64,000 bases of DNA from Halopseudomonas xinjiangensis (lineage in GTDB: Bacteria > Pseudomonadota > Gammaproteobacteria > Pseudomonadales > Pseudomonadaceae): assembly GCA_011050525.1 (NCBI GenBank), contig DRFO01000020.1, forward strand, positions 222,933-286,932, in the 5' to 3' direction. The notes beneath the pieces are model-generated. The model saw nothing but the letters and a program-made list of their open reading frames with translations. It made no database searches and had not been told where the DNA came from. The position numbers and the translations under genes are program-made. Below, in pieces: positions 40,214-48,857 of this stretch (the stretch's first letter is position 1; every line of letters starts with the position of its first letter).

Positions 40214-40618
40214 CCCCGCGAAGGCGGGGATCCACAGAAGTTGCGGCAAAAGCGGCTGCAACCAGGAACGTCATCCCCGCGAAAGCGGGAATCCACAGGC
40301 CCGGATATCGCCCAAATATGGTCCGGACTGTCTACCGATGGGTTCCCGCTTTGGGGGGAATGACGAGGTGTAGGTTCTCGGCGCGATCCCGGCCAACCGG
40401 TCCGGTGCTGCAACCAGTCCGTCCGGTGCTGTGACCAGTCCGGCCGAGACCCGGCCTGACCGTCATCCCGCGAAGGCGGGGATCTACAGAAGTTGCGGCA
40501 AAAGCGGCTGCAACCAGGAACGTCATCCCCGCGAAAGCGGGGATCCACAGGCCCGGATATCGCCCAAATATGATCCGGTTTGTCTACCGCTGGATTCCCG
40601 CTTTGGGGGGAATGACGA
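40214..40618. repeat. 153-bp direct duplication of REP-rich sequence
   Basis: Bases 40214-40366 and 40467-40618 are near-identical, about 253 bases apart. Each copy holds three family A-like palindromes and the unique spacers AGAAGTTGCGGCAAAAGCGG and GGCCCGGATATCGCCCAAAT. Between the copies, a 21-bp unit with core TCCGGTGCTG occurs twice (about 40400-40445). No gene is supported in 40175-40876. Confidence 0.85.
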
Positions 40619-40876
40619 TATTTTGAGGCAAGTGCCATCATCCAGGGTAAATGGATTATTTAAAGGACGTGGATTCTTTGAAGTAAGTGCCCTTATTTAA
40701 AACAAGTGCCATTCGTTTTTACTCCATTATTTTTGAACTCCCTTATGGCTGTTCCAGCCTCCCTTGAAGAGGCATGAAAATAATTCACAAAACTGTCTAT
40801 CTCGGCGCTGAACGGTCAACCCGGACGGCACTGCATTCAGATAGACTACGCGCTCGAAAAGGGGCTTGAGGACGGT
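40619..40876. other. Upstream region of the PBP-like gene
   Basis: An AT-richer 258-base stretch with the word AAGTGCC at about 40629, 40686 and 40707, and no coding potential. It must carry the promoter of the PBP-like gene, but no convincing -35/-10 pair was found. Confidence 0.35.
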
Positions 40877-43870
40877 ATGCGCGGACGAGTGTGGTTGTTA
40901 GTCGGAGTTGCTTTGCTGGCCCTTTTCTACCTGGTCCGCTATGAATCCCGTCATTCCTTTTATCAGTCGCTATGGCTCAACCATTATGCCCAGGACCTTG
41001 CGTTTAACTTCGACGCTGGCCCTAGCGACGCTATTGTCTATCCGAGCGTGGGCCCGTTCGATCAGCGGTTGGGCTATACGCTGATCCCCGAGGCCATTGC
41101 GAAGCTCAAGCAACAGGGCTTCGAGCTGACGGACCAGGCTCGTTTCTCCCCTGCGATGATGGATCATGTCGAGTTGGGTTTGTTTCCTCCCTATGAAGAA
41201 AAAACCCGTGCCGGGCTGGAGGTTTATGACTGCAAAGGCACGCCTATCTACCAGTTCCAATATCCGCGGCGGTACTATGCCAGCGTCGAGCAGGTGCCCG
41301 CACTGCTGAGCGAAAGCCTGTTGTATATCGAGAATCGACGGTTGCTCGAGCCCGGCAAGCCGTTGTTCAATCCAGCGATAGATTGGCCGCGCTTGCTCAA
41401 TGCGTCCGTCTCCCTCGCCACCAGTAAGCTGGACGGCGATGGCTCCTCGCATGGGGCAAGTACGCTGGCTACCCAGATCGAAAAATACCGGCATTCTCCT
41501 GAAGGCAGGACATTTGGTCCGCGGGACAAGCTTGAGCAAATGGCTTCGGCCAGCGTGCGGGCCTATCGCGAAGGGCGCAACACCCTGGAGGTTCGTCAGC
41601 AACTGGTCCTGGATTACCTGAATACGGTTCCCCTGGCTGCGGCGCCTGGGCACGGTGAAGTCAATGGGGTTGGTGATGCGGTCTGGGTATGGTTTGCCCA
41701 GGATTTCGAGGAGTTCAATCAGCGGTTGAGCGGTGGTGCGAGTCTCGATGAACAGGGCATGTCCATGCGCCAGGCACTGGCCATCATCATCGCGCAGAGG
41801 CGGCCGTCCTACTACCTGCTGGCTGGGCGGGACGATCTGCGGGATCTGATCGACAGTCACTTGCGTTTGCTTGCCCAGGACGGTGTGATCAGTGAAGCAT
41901 TGCGTGACGCGGCGATTTCGCAGCAACTGATGTTTCGTGAATGGAGCAAGCAGCCCATTCGGTCATCAGTGGTCGCGGACAAGGCCGTGACCGTATCGCG
42001 GGTGCGAATAGCCGGTCTGCTGGACCAGTCGCTCTATGCGGTGGACCGCATGGATCTGCGTGCAGAAAGTAGCCTGCACGCGGAGCTTCAGCATGCTGCC
42101 AGTCAGTATCTGGAAAGCCTGGCTGACCCTGAGGTGGCGGAGCGTATCGGCCTGTTTGGCGAGCGACTACTGTCGCCAGAAAAAGTCGGGCAGGTCCGCT
42201 ACAGTTTCACCCTGATGAAGCATACGGGCAGTACTAACCAGGTGCGTGTGCAGACAGATAATACCGGCCTGCCCTTTGATTTGAATGAGGGTAGTAAGCT
42301 GGAGCTGGGTTCAACCGCCAAACTGCGGGTATTGGCGACCTATCTCGAAATTGTGGCGGAACTGCATGAGCAACTGAGCACTGGCGATGCCGAGATCATC
42401 GCCGAGGCGCTATCAGAGCCGGATGATAACATCAGCGTGTGGGCAGCGAATTATCTGAGCAGCAACCCGGGCGCGGATCTGGCGCAGATGCTGGAAGCCG
42501 CCCTTGAGCGCCGTTATTCAGCATCTCCGGATGAACGATTTTTTACCGGTGGCGGTGTTCAGCGCTTCGGCAACTTTCGCCGTGAAGACAATGGCCGCAA
42601 TCCGACGATGCGCGAGTCCTTGCGCGAATCGATCAATCTGCCTTTCGTCCGCTTGCAGCGGGACATCGTGCGCTACAGCATTCACAAGGCACCGGGTGCC
42701 AGTATCAGCCTGTTGAAGGATGACAAGGATCCGCGTCGCGCTGAGTATTTGCAGCGATTTGCCGACCGGGAAGGGCGCACCTTCCTGCTGCGCTTCTGGC
42801 GTAAATATGTTGGCAAGGATGCGAACCAGCGGCTGGATATTTTCCTCGATGGGTTGCGTCCTACGCCGGTCCGTTTGGCGGCAGTGCACCGGTATGTGTA
42901 TCCCGACGCCGATCTGGCTCAGTTCTCGGCATTTGCCGAGCAGCATGCTAGCGAAGAGCTGACCGAGCCCCGTCTTGAAAAGCTCTATCGGGATTACAGT
43001 CTGGGCCGCTATACGCTTCCGGACCAGGGCTACATCGCCCGAGTACACCCGCTCGAGTTGTGGCTGCTGGGCTATATGATCCGCAACGAGGGGGCTGTTT
43101 TCAGTGACGCGGTCGCTGCCAGTCAGGCCGAACGCCAGGAAGTGTATGGATGGCTGTTCCGCACACGGCATCGCAGCGCGCGGGATAACCGTATCCGTAC
43201 CATGCTGGAGGTGGAGGCCTATCTGCATATTCACAGTCGCTGGCAGCGCATGGGTTATCCATTCGATCACCTGGTGCCTTCGCTGGGAACAGCCCTGGGC
43301 AGCTCGGGGGACCGCCCAGCGGCCCTGGCCGAATTGATGGGCATCATTCAGAACGGCGGGGTACGCTTCCCGGCATCACGGATAAACAGCCTGCACTTTG
43401 CGCAGGCGACGCCCTATGAGACCCGTTTTGCCAGAACGCCCGGGATCGGCCAGCAGGTATTTCCCGTTGAGGTTGCAGCAGCGCTGCGTGGGGTACTTTC
43501 TGAGGTAGTGGAAGGCGGGACTGCACGGCGCTTGCAAGGCGCGTTCGATACCGCTAATGGGCAGGTTGTCGAAATAGGTGGCAAAACAGGGACCGGCGAT
43601 AACCGGATTCATCTAAAAGCCGCTTCGGGACGCTCGACCTCCAGCCAGGTGCAAAACCGCACAGCCACCTTTGTATTTTTTCTCGGTCCGGATCATTTCG
43701 GTACGCTGACCGCGTTTGTTCCTGGCCAGGCTGCGGAAAACTTTCGCTTCACCTCAGCGCTGCCCGTGCAGGTTCTCAAGGGAATGGCGCCGTTGCTGGC
43801 CGAGTATTTCGGCAACACGAGTCAAAGCTGCGCTCCTGAACCAGCCGTCCTAGCTGCCGACTCTGACTGA
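40877..43870 (+). CDS. Large class A penicillin-binding-protein-like transglycosylase/transpeptidase
   Basis: A 997-residue envelope protein with an N-terminal membrane anchor (VWLLVGVALLALFYLV). A GT51 transglycosylase domain spans about 110-330; motif 1 is altered (YIENRRLLEPG, Asn in place of Asp) while GASTLATQIEK and QQLVLDYLNTVPL are recognisable. A penicillin-binding domain follows with Ser479 in STAK (SxxK), SIN at 585-587 and KTG at 903-905, so transpeptidase chemistry looks possible. The length is well above PBP1a/1b (about 750-850). It is a single gene; the role is peptidoglycan synthesis or repair by inference. Confidence 0.8.
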   Translation: MRGRVWLLVGVALLALFYLVRYESRHSFYQSLWLNHYAQDLAFNFDAGPSDAIVYPSVGPFDQRLGYTLIPEAIAKLKQQGFELTDQARFSPAMMDHVELGLFPPYEEKTRAGLEVYDCKGTPIYQFQYPRRYYASVEQVPALLSESLLYIENRRLLEPGKPLFNPAIDWPRLLNASVSLATSKLDGDGSSHGASTLATQIEKYRHSPEGRTFGPRDKLEQMASASVRAYREGRNTLEVRQQLVLDYLNTVPLAAAPGHGEVNGVGDAVWVWFAQDFEEFNQRLSGGASLDEQGMSMRQALAIIIAQRRPSYYLLAGRDDLRDLIDSHLRLLAQDGVISEALRDAAISQQLMFREWSKQPIRSSVVADKAVTVSRVRIAGLLDQSLYAVDRMDLRAESSLHAELQHAASQYLESLADPEVAERIGLFGERLLSPEKVGQVRYSFTLMKHTGSTNQVRVQTDNTGLPFDLNEGSKLELGSTAKLRVLATYLEIVAELHEQLSTGDAEIIAEALSEPDDNISVWAANYLSSNPGADLAQMLEAALERRYSASPDERFFTGGGVQRFGNFRREDNGRNPTMRESLRESINLPFVRLQRDIVRYSIHKAPGASISLLKDDKDPRRAEYLQRFADREGRTFLLRFWRKYVGKDANQRLDIFLDGLRPTPVRLAAVHRYVYPDADLAQFSAFAEQHASEELTEPRLEKLYRDYSLGRYTLPDQGYIARVHPLELWLLGYMIRNEGAVFSDAVAASQAERQEVYGWLFRTRHRSARDNRIRTMLEVEAYLHIHSRWQRMGYPFDHLVPSLGTALGSSGDRPAALAELMGIIQNGGVRFPASRINSLHFAQATPYETRFARTPGIGQQVFPVEVAAALRGVLSEVVEGGTARRLQGAFDTANGQVVEIGGKTGTGDNRIHLKAASGRSTSSQVQNRTATFVFFLGPDHFGTLTAFVPGQAAENFRFTSALPVQVLKGMAPLLAEYFGNTSQSCAPEPAVLAADSD

Positions 43871-43871
43871 C

Positions 43872-43910
43872 AGCCATGCCTGAGGAAAAACAACTCCCAC
43901 AGGCATGGCT
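43872..43910. terminator. Hairpin between convergent PBP-like and DUF2855 genes
   Basis: AGCCATGCCTG pairs perfectly with CAGGCATGGCT over a 17-base loop in the 50-base gap between converging genes. A shared bidirectional terminator is likely. Confidence 0.55.
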
Positions 43911-43920
43911 ATTTACCCCG

Positions 43921-45030
43921 TTACAGACTGAGCACCAGCCCCTGAGCGGGATCGGCTTTGCCTTCAAGTGTATCCAGGTAGGCTTGCTGAACCGCCTGGG
44001 CTCCTTTCATTTCGACTACTTCAAGCCAGTCGTCCACTGAAACAGCAAGCGGTGCCCAAAGCGCTGCGAAACGAGTCATCAGCGCGGCGTTGCCCCATTC
44101 GCTGGCTCGCTGCGCCCAATAACCCGGTGCAAAGAAGACTTCAGGCTTGGCGCCTGGCAGATTTTTCTCACCGCCGCGCTGGTCCCAATGGGCGGCACCT
44201 ACCAGGGAGCTGAAGCGCATGTTGTCCTTGAAGTGATTATGCAGTTGCGCGAGCACTACGCCGTTGCCTGCAAAATCGACCGAAACGCTGGATTGATCGG
44301 CACTTAGCGTGGCGATGTCTGCATAGCTCACAACCTGGTCGTAATAGCCCAAGCCTTCCACAAAGGCGACATTGCTCTGCGAGGTGAGGGCGGTGATGGT
44401 GAGCGGCTTGCCGCGCTGAGCGCGCTGATGCTTGAGCATGAACGCCAGACCCAGCGCAGTCTTGCTGGAACCGCTGGTGAGAATGATCTGGTCGGCGCCA
44501 AAAAAATCGTTGCTGTGCAGAAAATCGTCCAGCAGGAACGAGGTGATCAGCAATGGGCGGAGCAGCATCTGCAGTGCTTCATGCTCGGATCTGTAAGCGG
44601 GATCGTGGGCGGTGAACTGGTACTGGTTGTAGGCCAGCGCCAGATGCTGACGATGGGCGGCGGTATCGATAAAGCTCGTCTTGCTCACCTTGCCGGGAAC
44701 AACGCGAAGTTGGCGCGCCATGGGCAGGTAACCATAGACCCTGCTGCCTTTGCTAACCTCGGGATGGCGCGACGCGATCACCTCTGCGAAACCCCAGACT
44801 GGAATCTGGCCCCAGGGCGCCGGAGCCGGGAAAAAATCCCAGTACTTGAAGCGCTTGCCCAATGCGGCGTAGGTAATGTTATTGGCGGTGAAGGCGAAGT
44901 GGTCGATTCGTAGCAATACTTCACCGTCAGCCAGGTCGGTTGCCTGCGCCAAAGGGGCATCCAGAATGGCACATTGGTGCAGGTCATCTTGATGCACGAC
45001 GAGCATCGGATTGATCGTGGTATTGGCCAT
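43921..45030 (-). CDS. DUF2855 family protein
   Basis: A 369-residue protein of the DUF2855 group, related in fold to medium-chain dehydrogenase/quinone reductases. LLRIDHFAFTANNITYAALG and YWDFFPAPAPWGQIPVWGFA (in parts) are the family signature at the N-terminus; DQIILTSGSSKTALGLAF marks the nucleotide-binding-like part. Many members are plain cofactor-binding proteins near lipid or alcohol metabolism genes; no reaction is known. It is alone here, convergent with the PBP-like gene. Confidence 0.8.
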   Translation of the reverse strand: MANTTINPMLVVHQDDLHQCAILDAPLAQATDLADGEVLLRIDHFAFTANNITYAALGKRFKYWDFFPAPAPWGQIPVWGFAEVIASRHPEVSKGSRVYGYLPMARQLRVVPGKVSKTSFIDTAAHRQHLALAYNQYQFTAHDPAYRSEHEALQMLLRPLLITSFLLDDFLHSNDFFGADQIILTSGSSKTALGLAFMLKHQRAQRGKPLTITALTSQSNVAFVEGLGYYDQVVSYADIATLSADQSSVSVDFAGNGVVLAQLHNHFKDNMRFSSLVGAAHWDQRGGEKNLPGAKPEVFFAPGYWAQRASEWGNAALMTRFAALWAPLAVSVDDWLEVVEMKGAQAVQQAYLDTLEGKADPAQGLVLSL

Positions 45031-45208
45031 TTGGAGCCCTCTGAGCGTGGAATATGTCGCAAGACTGCCTCAGCTACGCGCCTAGGTAAGCCTTAAACCA
45101 TCAGACAAATGGTTGACGATAATTCTCCGCGAGATTTAACTGAAGGCATGCTAGATTCTCGCGACCAGCCGCTACTGGCTCCCTTGGCTTGCGAAGAGGT
45201 TTGTCTTG

Positions 45209-46291
45209 ATGAATGTCATGGTCATTGTGCTATTTGTGCTGGGCTTGGTCTTGCTGGTGGTGGGCGCGGAGGTTTTGGTCAAGGGGGCCTCGCGCCTGGC
45301 GGCGGGTTTTAGAATATCCCCTCTGGTTATTGGTCTTACGGTCGTAGCGTTCGGCACCAGCGCCCCGGAAATGGCGGTCAGTGCCGGTGCGTCCTTGAGC
45401 GGGCAGGGCGACATCGCCCTGGGTAACGTAGTAGGCAGCAACATCTTCAACGTGCTGTTTATCCTGGGTGTGTCGGCACTGATAGCACCGCTGGTTGTTT
45501 CAAGGCAACTCATACGTCTGGATGTGCCGCTGATGGTCGGCGCCACCGTGCTGGTGGTTCTGCTCTCATTAGACGGCAGTCTGGGTCTGTTCGACGGCGT
45601 GCTGCTGATGGTGCTGATCGTTGCCTACACCGCGTTTCTCATTATCAGCAGCCGTCGGGATAATCGCCCTGGGGATGCTGCAGAACTGGGTGTGCCGGAC
45701 GGGACTCAGGCTGGTTCCATACCGGTCAATCTGTTATTCGTGGCGGGCGGTCTGGTCATGCTGGTGCTGGGGGCCCGCTGGCTGGTCGACGGTGCGGTGA
45801 CCATGGCCATCAGCATGGGTATTTCCGAACGCGTCGTCGCGTTGACCATCGTTGCCGCTGGCACGTCACTGCCGGAGGTCGCCACATCGGTGATCGCGAG
45901 TATCCGCGGCCAGCGTGATATAGCGGTGGGCAACGTTGTGGGGAGCAATCTGTTCAATCTGTTGGCCGTGCTGGGCCTGGCTTCAGTATTGGCACCGGAA
46001 GGGGTCGCGGTGTCTGCGGCAGTGCTGAGCTTCGATATGCTGGTGATGCTGGCCGTGGCGATTGCCTGCCTGCCCATCTTCTTCACGGGCATGCGCATAA
46101 ACCGTTGGGAAGGCTTGCTGTTCCTGGGCTATTACGTGATTTATACCGCCCATCTGATTCTGTCAGACAGCGCATCCACGGCCATAGGTGGATTTCAAAC
46201 CGCCACGCTGATGTATCTGCTGCCGCTCACCGCCTTGACGCTGGCTGTCACGGTTGTGCAGCAGGCGAGGAAGAACACGCTTAAAAGCTGA
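45209..46291 (+). CDS. Calcium/sodium antiporter (CaCA family, YrbG-like)
   Basis: A 360-residue inner membrane exchanger with about ten transmembrane helices in two inverted halves. Both alpha repeats are intact: GTSAPEMAVSAGAS with GNVVGSNIFNVL in the first half and GTSLPEVATSV with GNVVGSNLFNLL in the second; their Glu residues bind the cation. ATG 45209 has AAGAGG upstream and is preferred to the TTG at 45206. The downstream gene starts 29 bases on. Confidence 0.9.
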   Translation: MNVMVIVLFVLGLVLLVVGAEVLVKGASRLAAGFRISPLVIGLTVVAFGTSAPEMAVSAGASLSGQGDIALGNVVGSNIFNVLFILGVSALIAPLVVSRQLIRLDVPLMVGATVLVVLLSLDGSLGLFDGVLLMVLIVAYTAFLIISSRRDNRPGDAAELGVPDGTQAGSIPVNLLFVAGGLVMLVLGARWLVDGAVTMAISMGISERVVALTIVAAGTSLPEVATSVIASIRGQRDIAVGNVVGSNLFNLLAVLGLASVLAPEGVAVSAAVLSFDMLVMLAVAIACLPIFFTGMRINRWEGLLFLGYYVIYTAHLILSDSASTAIGGFQTATLMYLLPLTALTLAVTVVQQARKNTLKS

Positions 46292-46320
46292 TGTTGCCAC
46301 TTCAATCAACCGGAAATGCC

Positions 46321-47175
46321 ATGACCGAGGAAATGTTGCCCCTGCGGGGCCGGCGCGTTGCGCTTCCAGAGAGCCGTGAGCTGGATCTGTTTGCGGATAT
46401 GTTGATCAAGCGCGGAGCAGACGTGCTCCGTTGCCCCCTGGTGTCTATCCATGACGCGCCTGATCAAAGGCCTGTGCTCGACTGGATTCGCGAGTTCATC
46501 GAGCAGCCCTGTGAGGATCTGATTCTACTGACGGGGGAGGGCCTCAGGCGTTTGCTGGCCGCTGCCGAGCGAAGTAGCCCGGAGCTGAAGGAGCGGTTCA
46601 TCGGGCAGCTCGCTCGGGTGCGCAAGATTACGCGGGGTCCCAAACCGGGCGCAGCGCTGCGTCAGATCGGGTTGAAAGCGGATGTGACAGCGGTCGAGCC
46701 GACATCGGAAGGGGTCATCGCTACGCTGAGGTCTGAGAACCTGCAGGGTAGGCGCGTTGCCGTTCAACTGTACGGCACTGATCCGAATCGGCCGTTGATG
46801 GATTTCCTGCGACAGGCCGGCGCGATGTGCAGCCCCGTCTCGCCCTACGTTTACGCTGACGACACGGAAGATGTGCGGGTAGAAGAGCTGATCACTGCAC
46901 TGGTGGCCAGGGAGGTTGATGCGATTGCCTTCACCAGCGCCACGCAGGTACGGCGTCTGTTTCAGATTGCACGACGGCAGATCGGCGAGCCCGCGTTGCT
47001 GAACGCTTTTGCTTGTATCAAGGTCGCCTCGGTGGGCCCGATAGTGACTGAAGAATTGCAAGGCCGTGGGGTTCGGGTTGACCTGATGCCGGAGAGCAGC
47101 TTCTTCATGAAACCCTTGGTCCGGGAATTGGTGAAGTCCTTCGGCAGTACGGCGGCTTCGCCATCCTCCCCCTAA
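46321..47175 (+). CDS. Uroporphyrinogen-III synthase family protein (HemD-like)
   Basis: A 284-residue HemD-fold protein. It has the two-domain pattern of uroporphyrinogen-III synthase: ALPESRELDLFADMLIKRGA at the start, DLILLTGEGLRRLL, then AIAFTSATQVRRLF and VASVGPIVTEELQGRGV in the second domain. The ATG at 46291 adds ten residues; 46321 starts closer to relatives. Since pseudomonads keep hemD beside hemC elsewhere, this is more likely a paralogue, perhaps for sirohaem or cobalamin routes, by inference. It may be co-transcribed with the antiporter gene. Confidence 0.78.
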   Translation: MTEEMLPLRGRRVALPESRELDLFADMLIKRGADVLRCPLVSIHDAPDQRPVLDWIREFIEQPCEDLILLTGEGLRRLLAAAERSSPELKERFIGQLARVRKITRGPKPGAALRQIGLKADVTAVEPTSEGVIATLRSENLQGRRVAVQLYGTDPNRPLMDFLRQAGAMCSPVSPYVYADDTEDVRVEELITALVAREVDAIAFTSATQVRRLFQIARRQIGEPALLNAFACIKVASVGPIVTEELQGRGVRVDLMPESSFFMKPLVRELVKSFGSTAASPSSP

Positions 47176-47209
47176 AGGGGAAAAAGGGCGAAACCGCCGT
47201 CAGAGCTGG

Positions 47210-48706
47210 TCATGCTGTGGCCATGTCGGGCCATCGGTGCGCCCAGGGCTGCGCCTGCTCCAGTTGGCTGGCAAGCTGCAACAGCAAGGCTTCGCTACCG
47301 CTGGGTCCGCAAAACTGCACACCCAGCGGCAGCCCCTTCGCTGTCCAGTACAGGGGTACTGACATGGCGGGGGTGCCGGTCAGGTTGGCCAACTGCGTAT
47401 AGGGCACATAGGTCAGATTCTTGCTTGCCATATCGGCGATCATCCCGTCCATGGCGCCCCAGCGGGCCAGCAGTGGCAGCAAGCCGGTGTTGAGCATCCA
47501 TTCCAGGGTTCTGGATTGTTTGGCCGGAAGTCGGGCCTGTTCATGGCGTATCGGCGGATGGGCGAGAGCAGGGGTCAGGTACAGATCATGCTGCTGATAA
47601 AAAGCTCCCAGCGCGTGACTGAACTGATTCCACTCGCGGTGACTGCGGATGTATTGTCCGCTATGCATGCTTCGCCCGAAGGCGGCCAGGGTGCGGGTCA
47701 ATAATTCAAATTCCTCATCCCGCGCGCCCATTGAGCGCGCCTCGTCCAGAGTGGCAGCAACCTGTCCAAAGTACATGTTGAGGTAACACTGCGCGAGGGC
47801 GCCGCCATCGTAGTCGGGCTCTGCTTCAACCACCTCATGCCCAAGCGACCGCAGCAACGCCACCGCATCTTCTACCGCCTGGATTGCGTCGGGATGGACC
47901 GGCGTATCAACTGGCGAGCGCGTGCTGAAGCCGATGCGAAGTGCGCCCGGATCACGCCGGGCCAGTTCCACGAAGGTGCTCGGCGGCGGCGGGATGGTGA
48001 ACGGATCACCTGGATTGGCTCCGGAAAGAATATCCAGTGCCAGGGCGGAGTCCCGAACGGTACGGCAGACCACACCATCGCTGGAGGCGCCTTCCCATAC
48101 TTCTGCCAGTGCCGGCCCCACCGATACTCGTCCGCGGCTTGGCCGCAAGCCAAACAGGCCGCAGCACGCGGCGGGTATGCGAATGGATCCGCCGCCGTCA
48201 TTGGCACCCGCCATAGGTACCATGCCGGCCGCCACCGCAGCAGCCGAGCCGCCGGAAGATCCCCCGGGTGTATGCGCTGTATTCCATGGGTTATGGGTCG
48301 ACCCAAAGAGTTCCGGATCGGTCACGCCCTTTAGCGCCAGCTCAGGGGTATTGGTTTTGCCGACGATGACCGCGCCCGCATCCAGCAATCGCTGAACTAT
48401 ATGGGAATGGCGTTTGGCCGGGATACGGCTGAATACCTTGCTGCCGCTTCCGGTAGGTAATCCGGCAAAGTCCTGTATGGCATCCTTGATCAGAACAGGC
48501 ACTCCGGCAAGCGGGCCTTGCAACGTCTGCTGGGTGCGCTGTCGGGCGATGTCGAACATCGGCTGGCATACGGCGTTGAGTTGTGGATTCAAGCGGCTGT
48601 ACTGGGCGATAGCGGTGGCAAGAAGCTCGCTTGGCTCGACTTCCCTATTGTTGACCAGTCGCGCCAGTTCGGTAGCGTCCTTGTTGATGAATTCTTGCGG
48701 GCTCAT
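47210..48706 (-). CDS. Amidase signature enzyme
   Basis: A 498-residue amidase-signature hydrolase. The Ser-cisSer-Lys triad is visible: Lys74 in VPVLIKDAIQD, cis-Ser at about 151 in TPGGSSGGSAAAVA, and nucleophile Ser174 in NDGGGSIRIPA. These enzymes hydrolyse amides or esters; the substrate is not predictable, and GatA is unlikely because gatB/gatC are not nearby. It converges with the HemD-like gene and is divergent from the Lon-like gene. Confidence 0.88.
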   Translation of the reverse strand: MSPQEFINKDATELARLVNNREVEPSELLATAIAQYSRLNPQLNAVCQPMFDIARQRTQQTLQGPLAGVPVLIKDAIQDFAGLPTGSGSKVFSRIPAKRHSHIVQRLLDAGAVIVGKTNTPELALKGVTDPELFGSTHNPWNTAHTPGGSSGGSAAAVAAGMVPMAGANDGGGSIRIPAACCGLFGLRPSRGRVSVGPALAEVWEGASSDGVVCRTVRDSALALDILSGANPGDPFTIPPPPSTFVELARRDPGALRIGFSTRSPVDTPVHPDAIQAVEDAVALLRSLGHEVVEAEPDYDGGALAQCYLNMYFGQVAATLDEARSMGARDEEFELLTRTLAAFGRSMHSGQYIRSHREWNQFSHALGAFYQQHDLYLTPALAHPPIRHEQARLPAKQSRTLEWMLNTGLLPLLARWGAMDGMIADMASKNLTYVPYTQLANLTGTPAMSVPLYWTAKGLPLGVQFCGPSGSEALLLQLASQLEQAQPWAHRWPDMATA

Positions 48707-48857
48707 ACTGCTCGGCCTTTATTTTTATGAGTGAAAGCTAGGTCTCAATTAAAGCGCCAAAGCTGGTTACGTCAAGTAGGTTGATGATTACTCTTGTCAG
48801 CGACCGGCTGCGCGGCAACAATGTTTGCTTCGTTTTGCCCCCGCCCAAGGACGTTTA

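Noticed and set aside
40970..41926. A 318-codon open frame antisense to the PBP-like gene
   Set aside because: Shadow of a strongly supported gene with intact penicillin-binding motifs.
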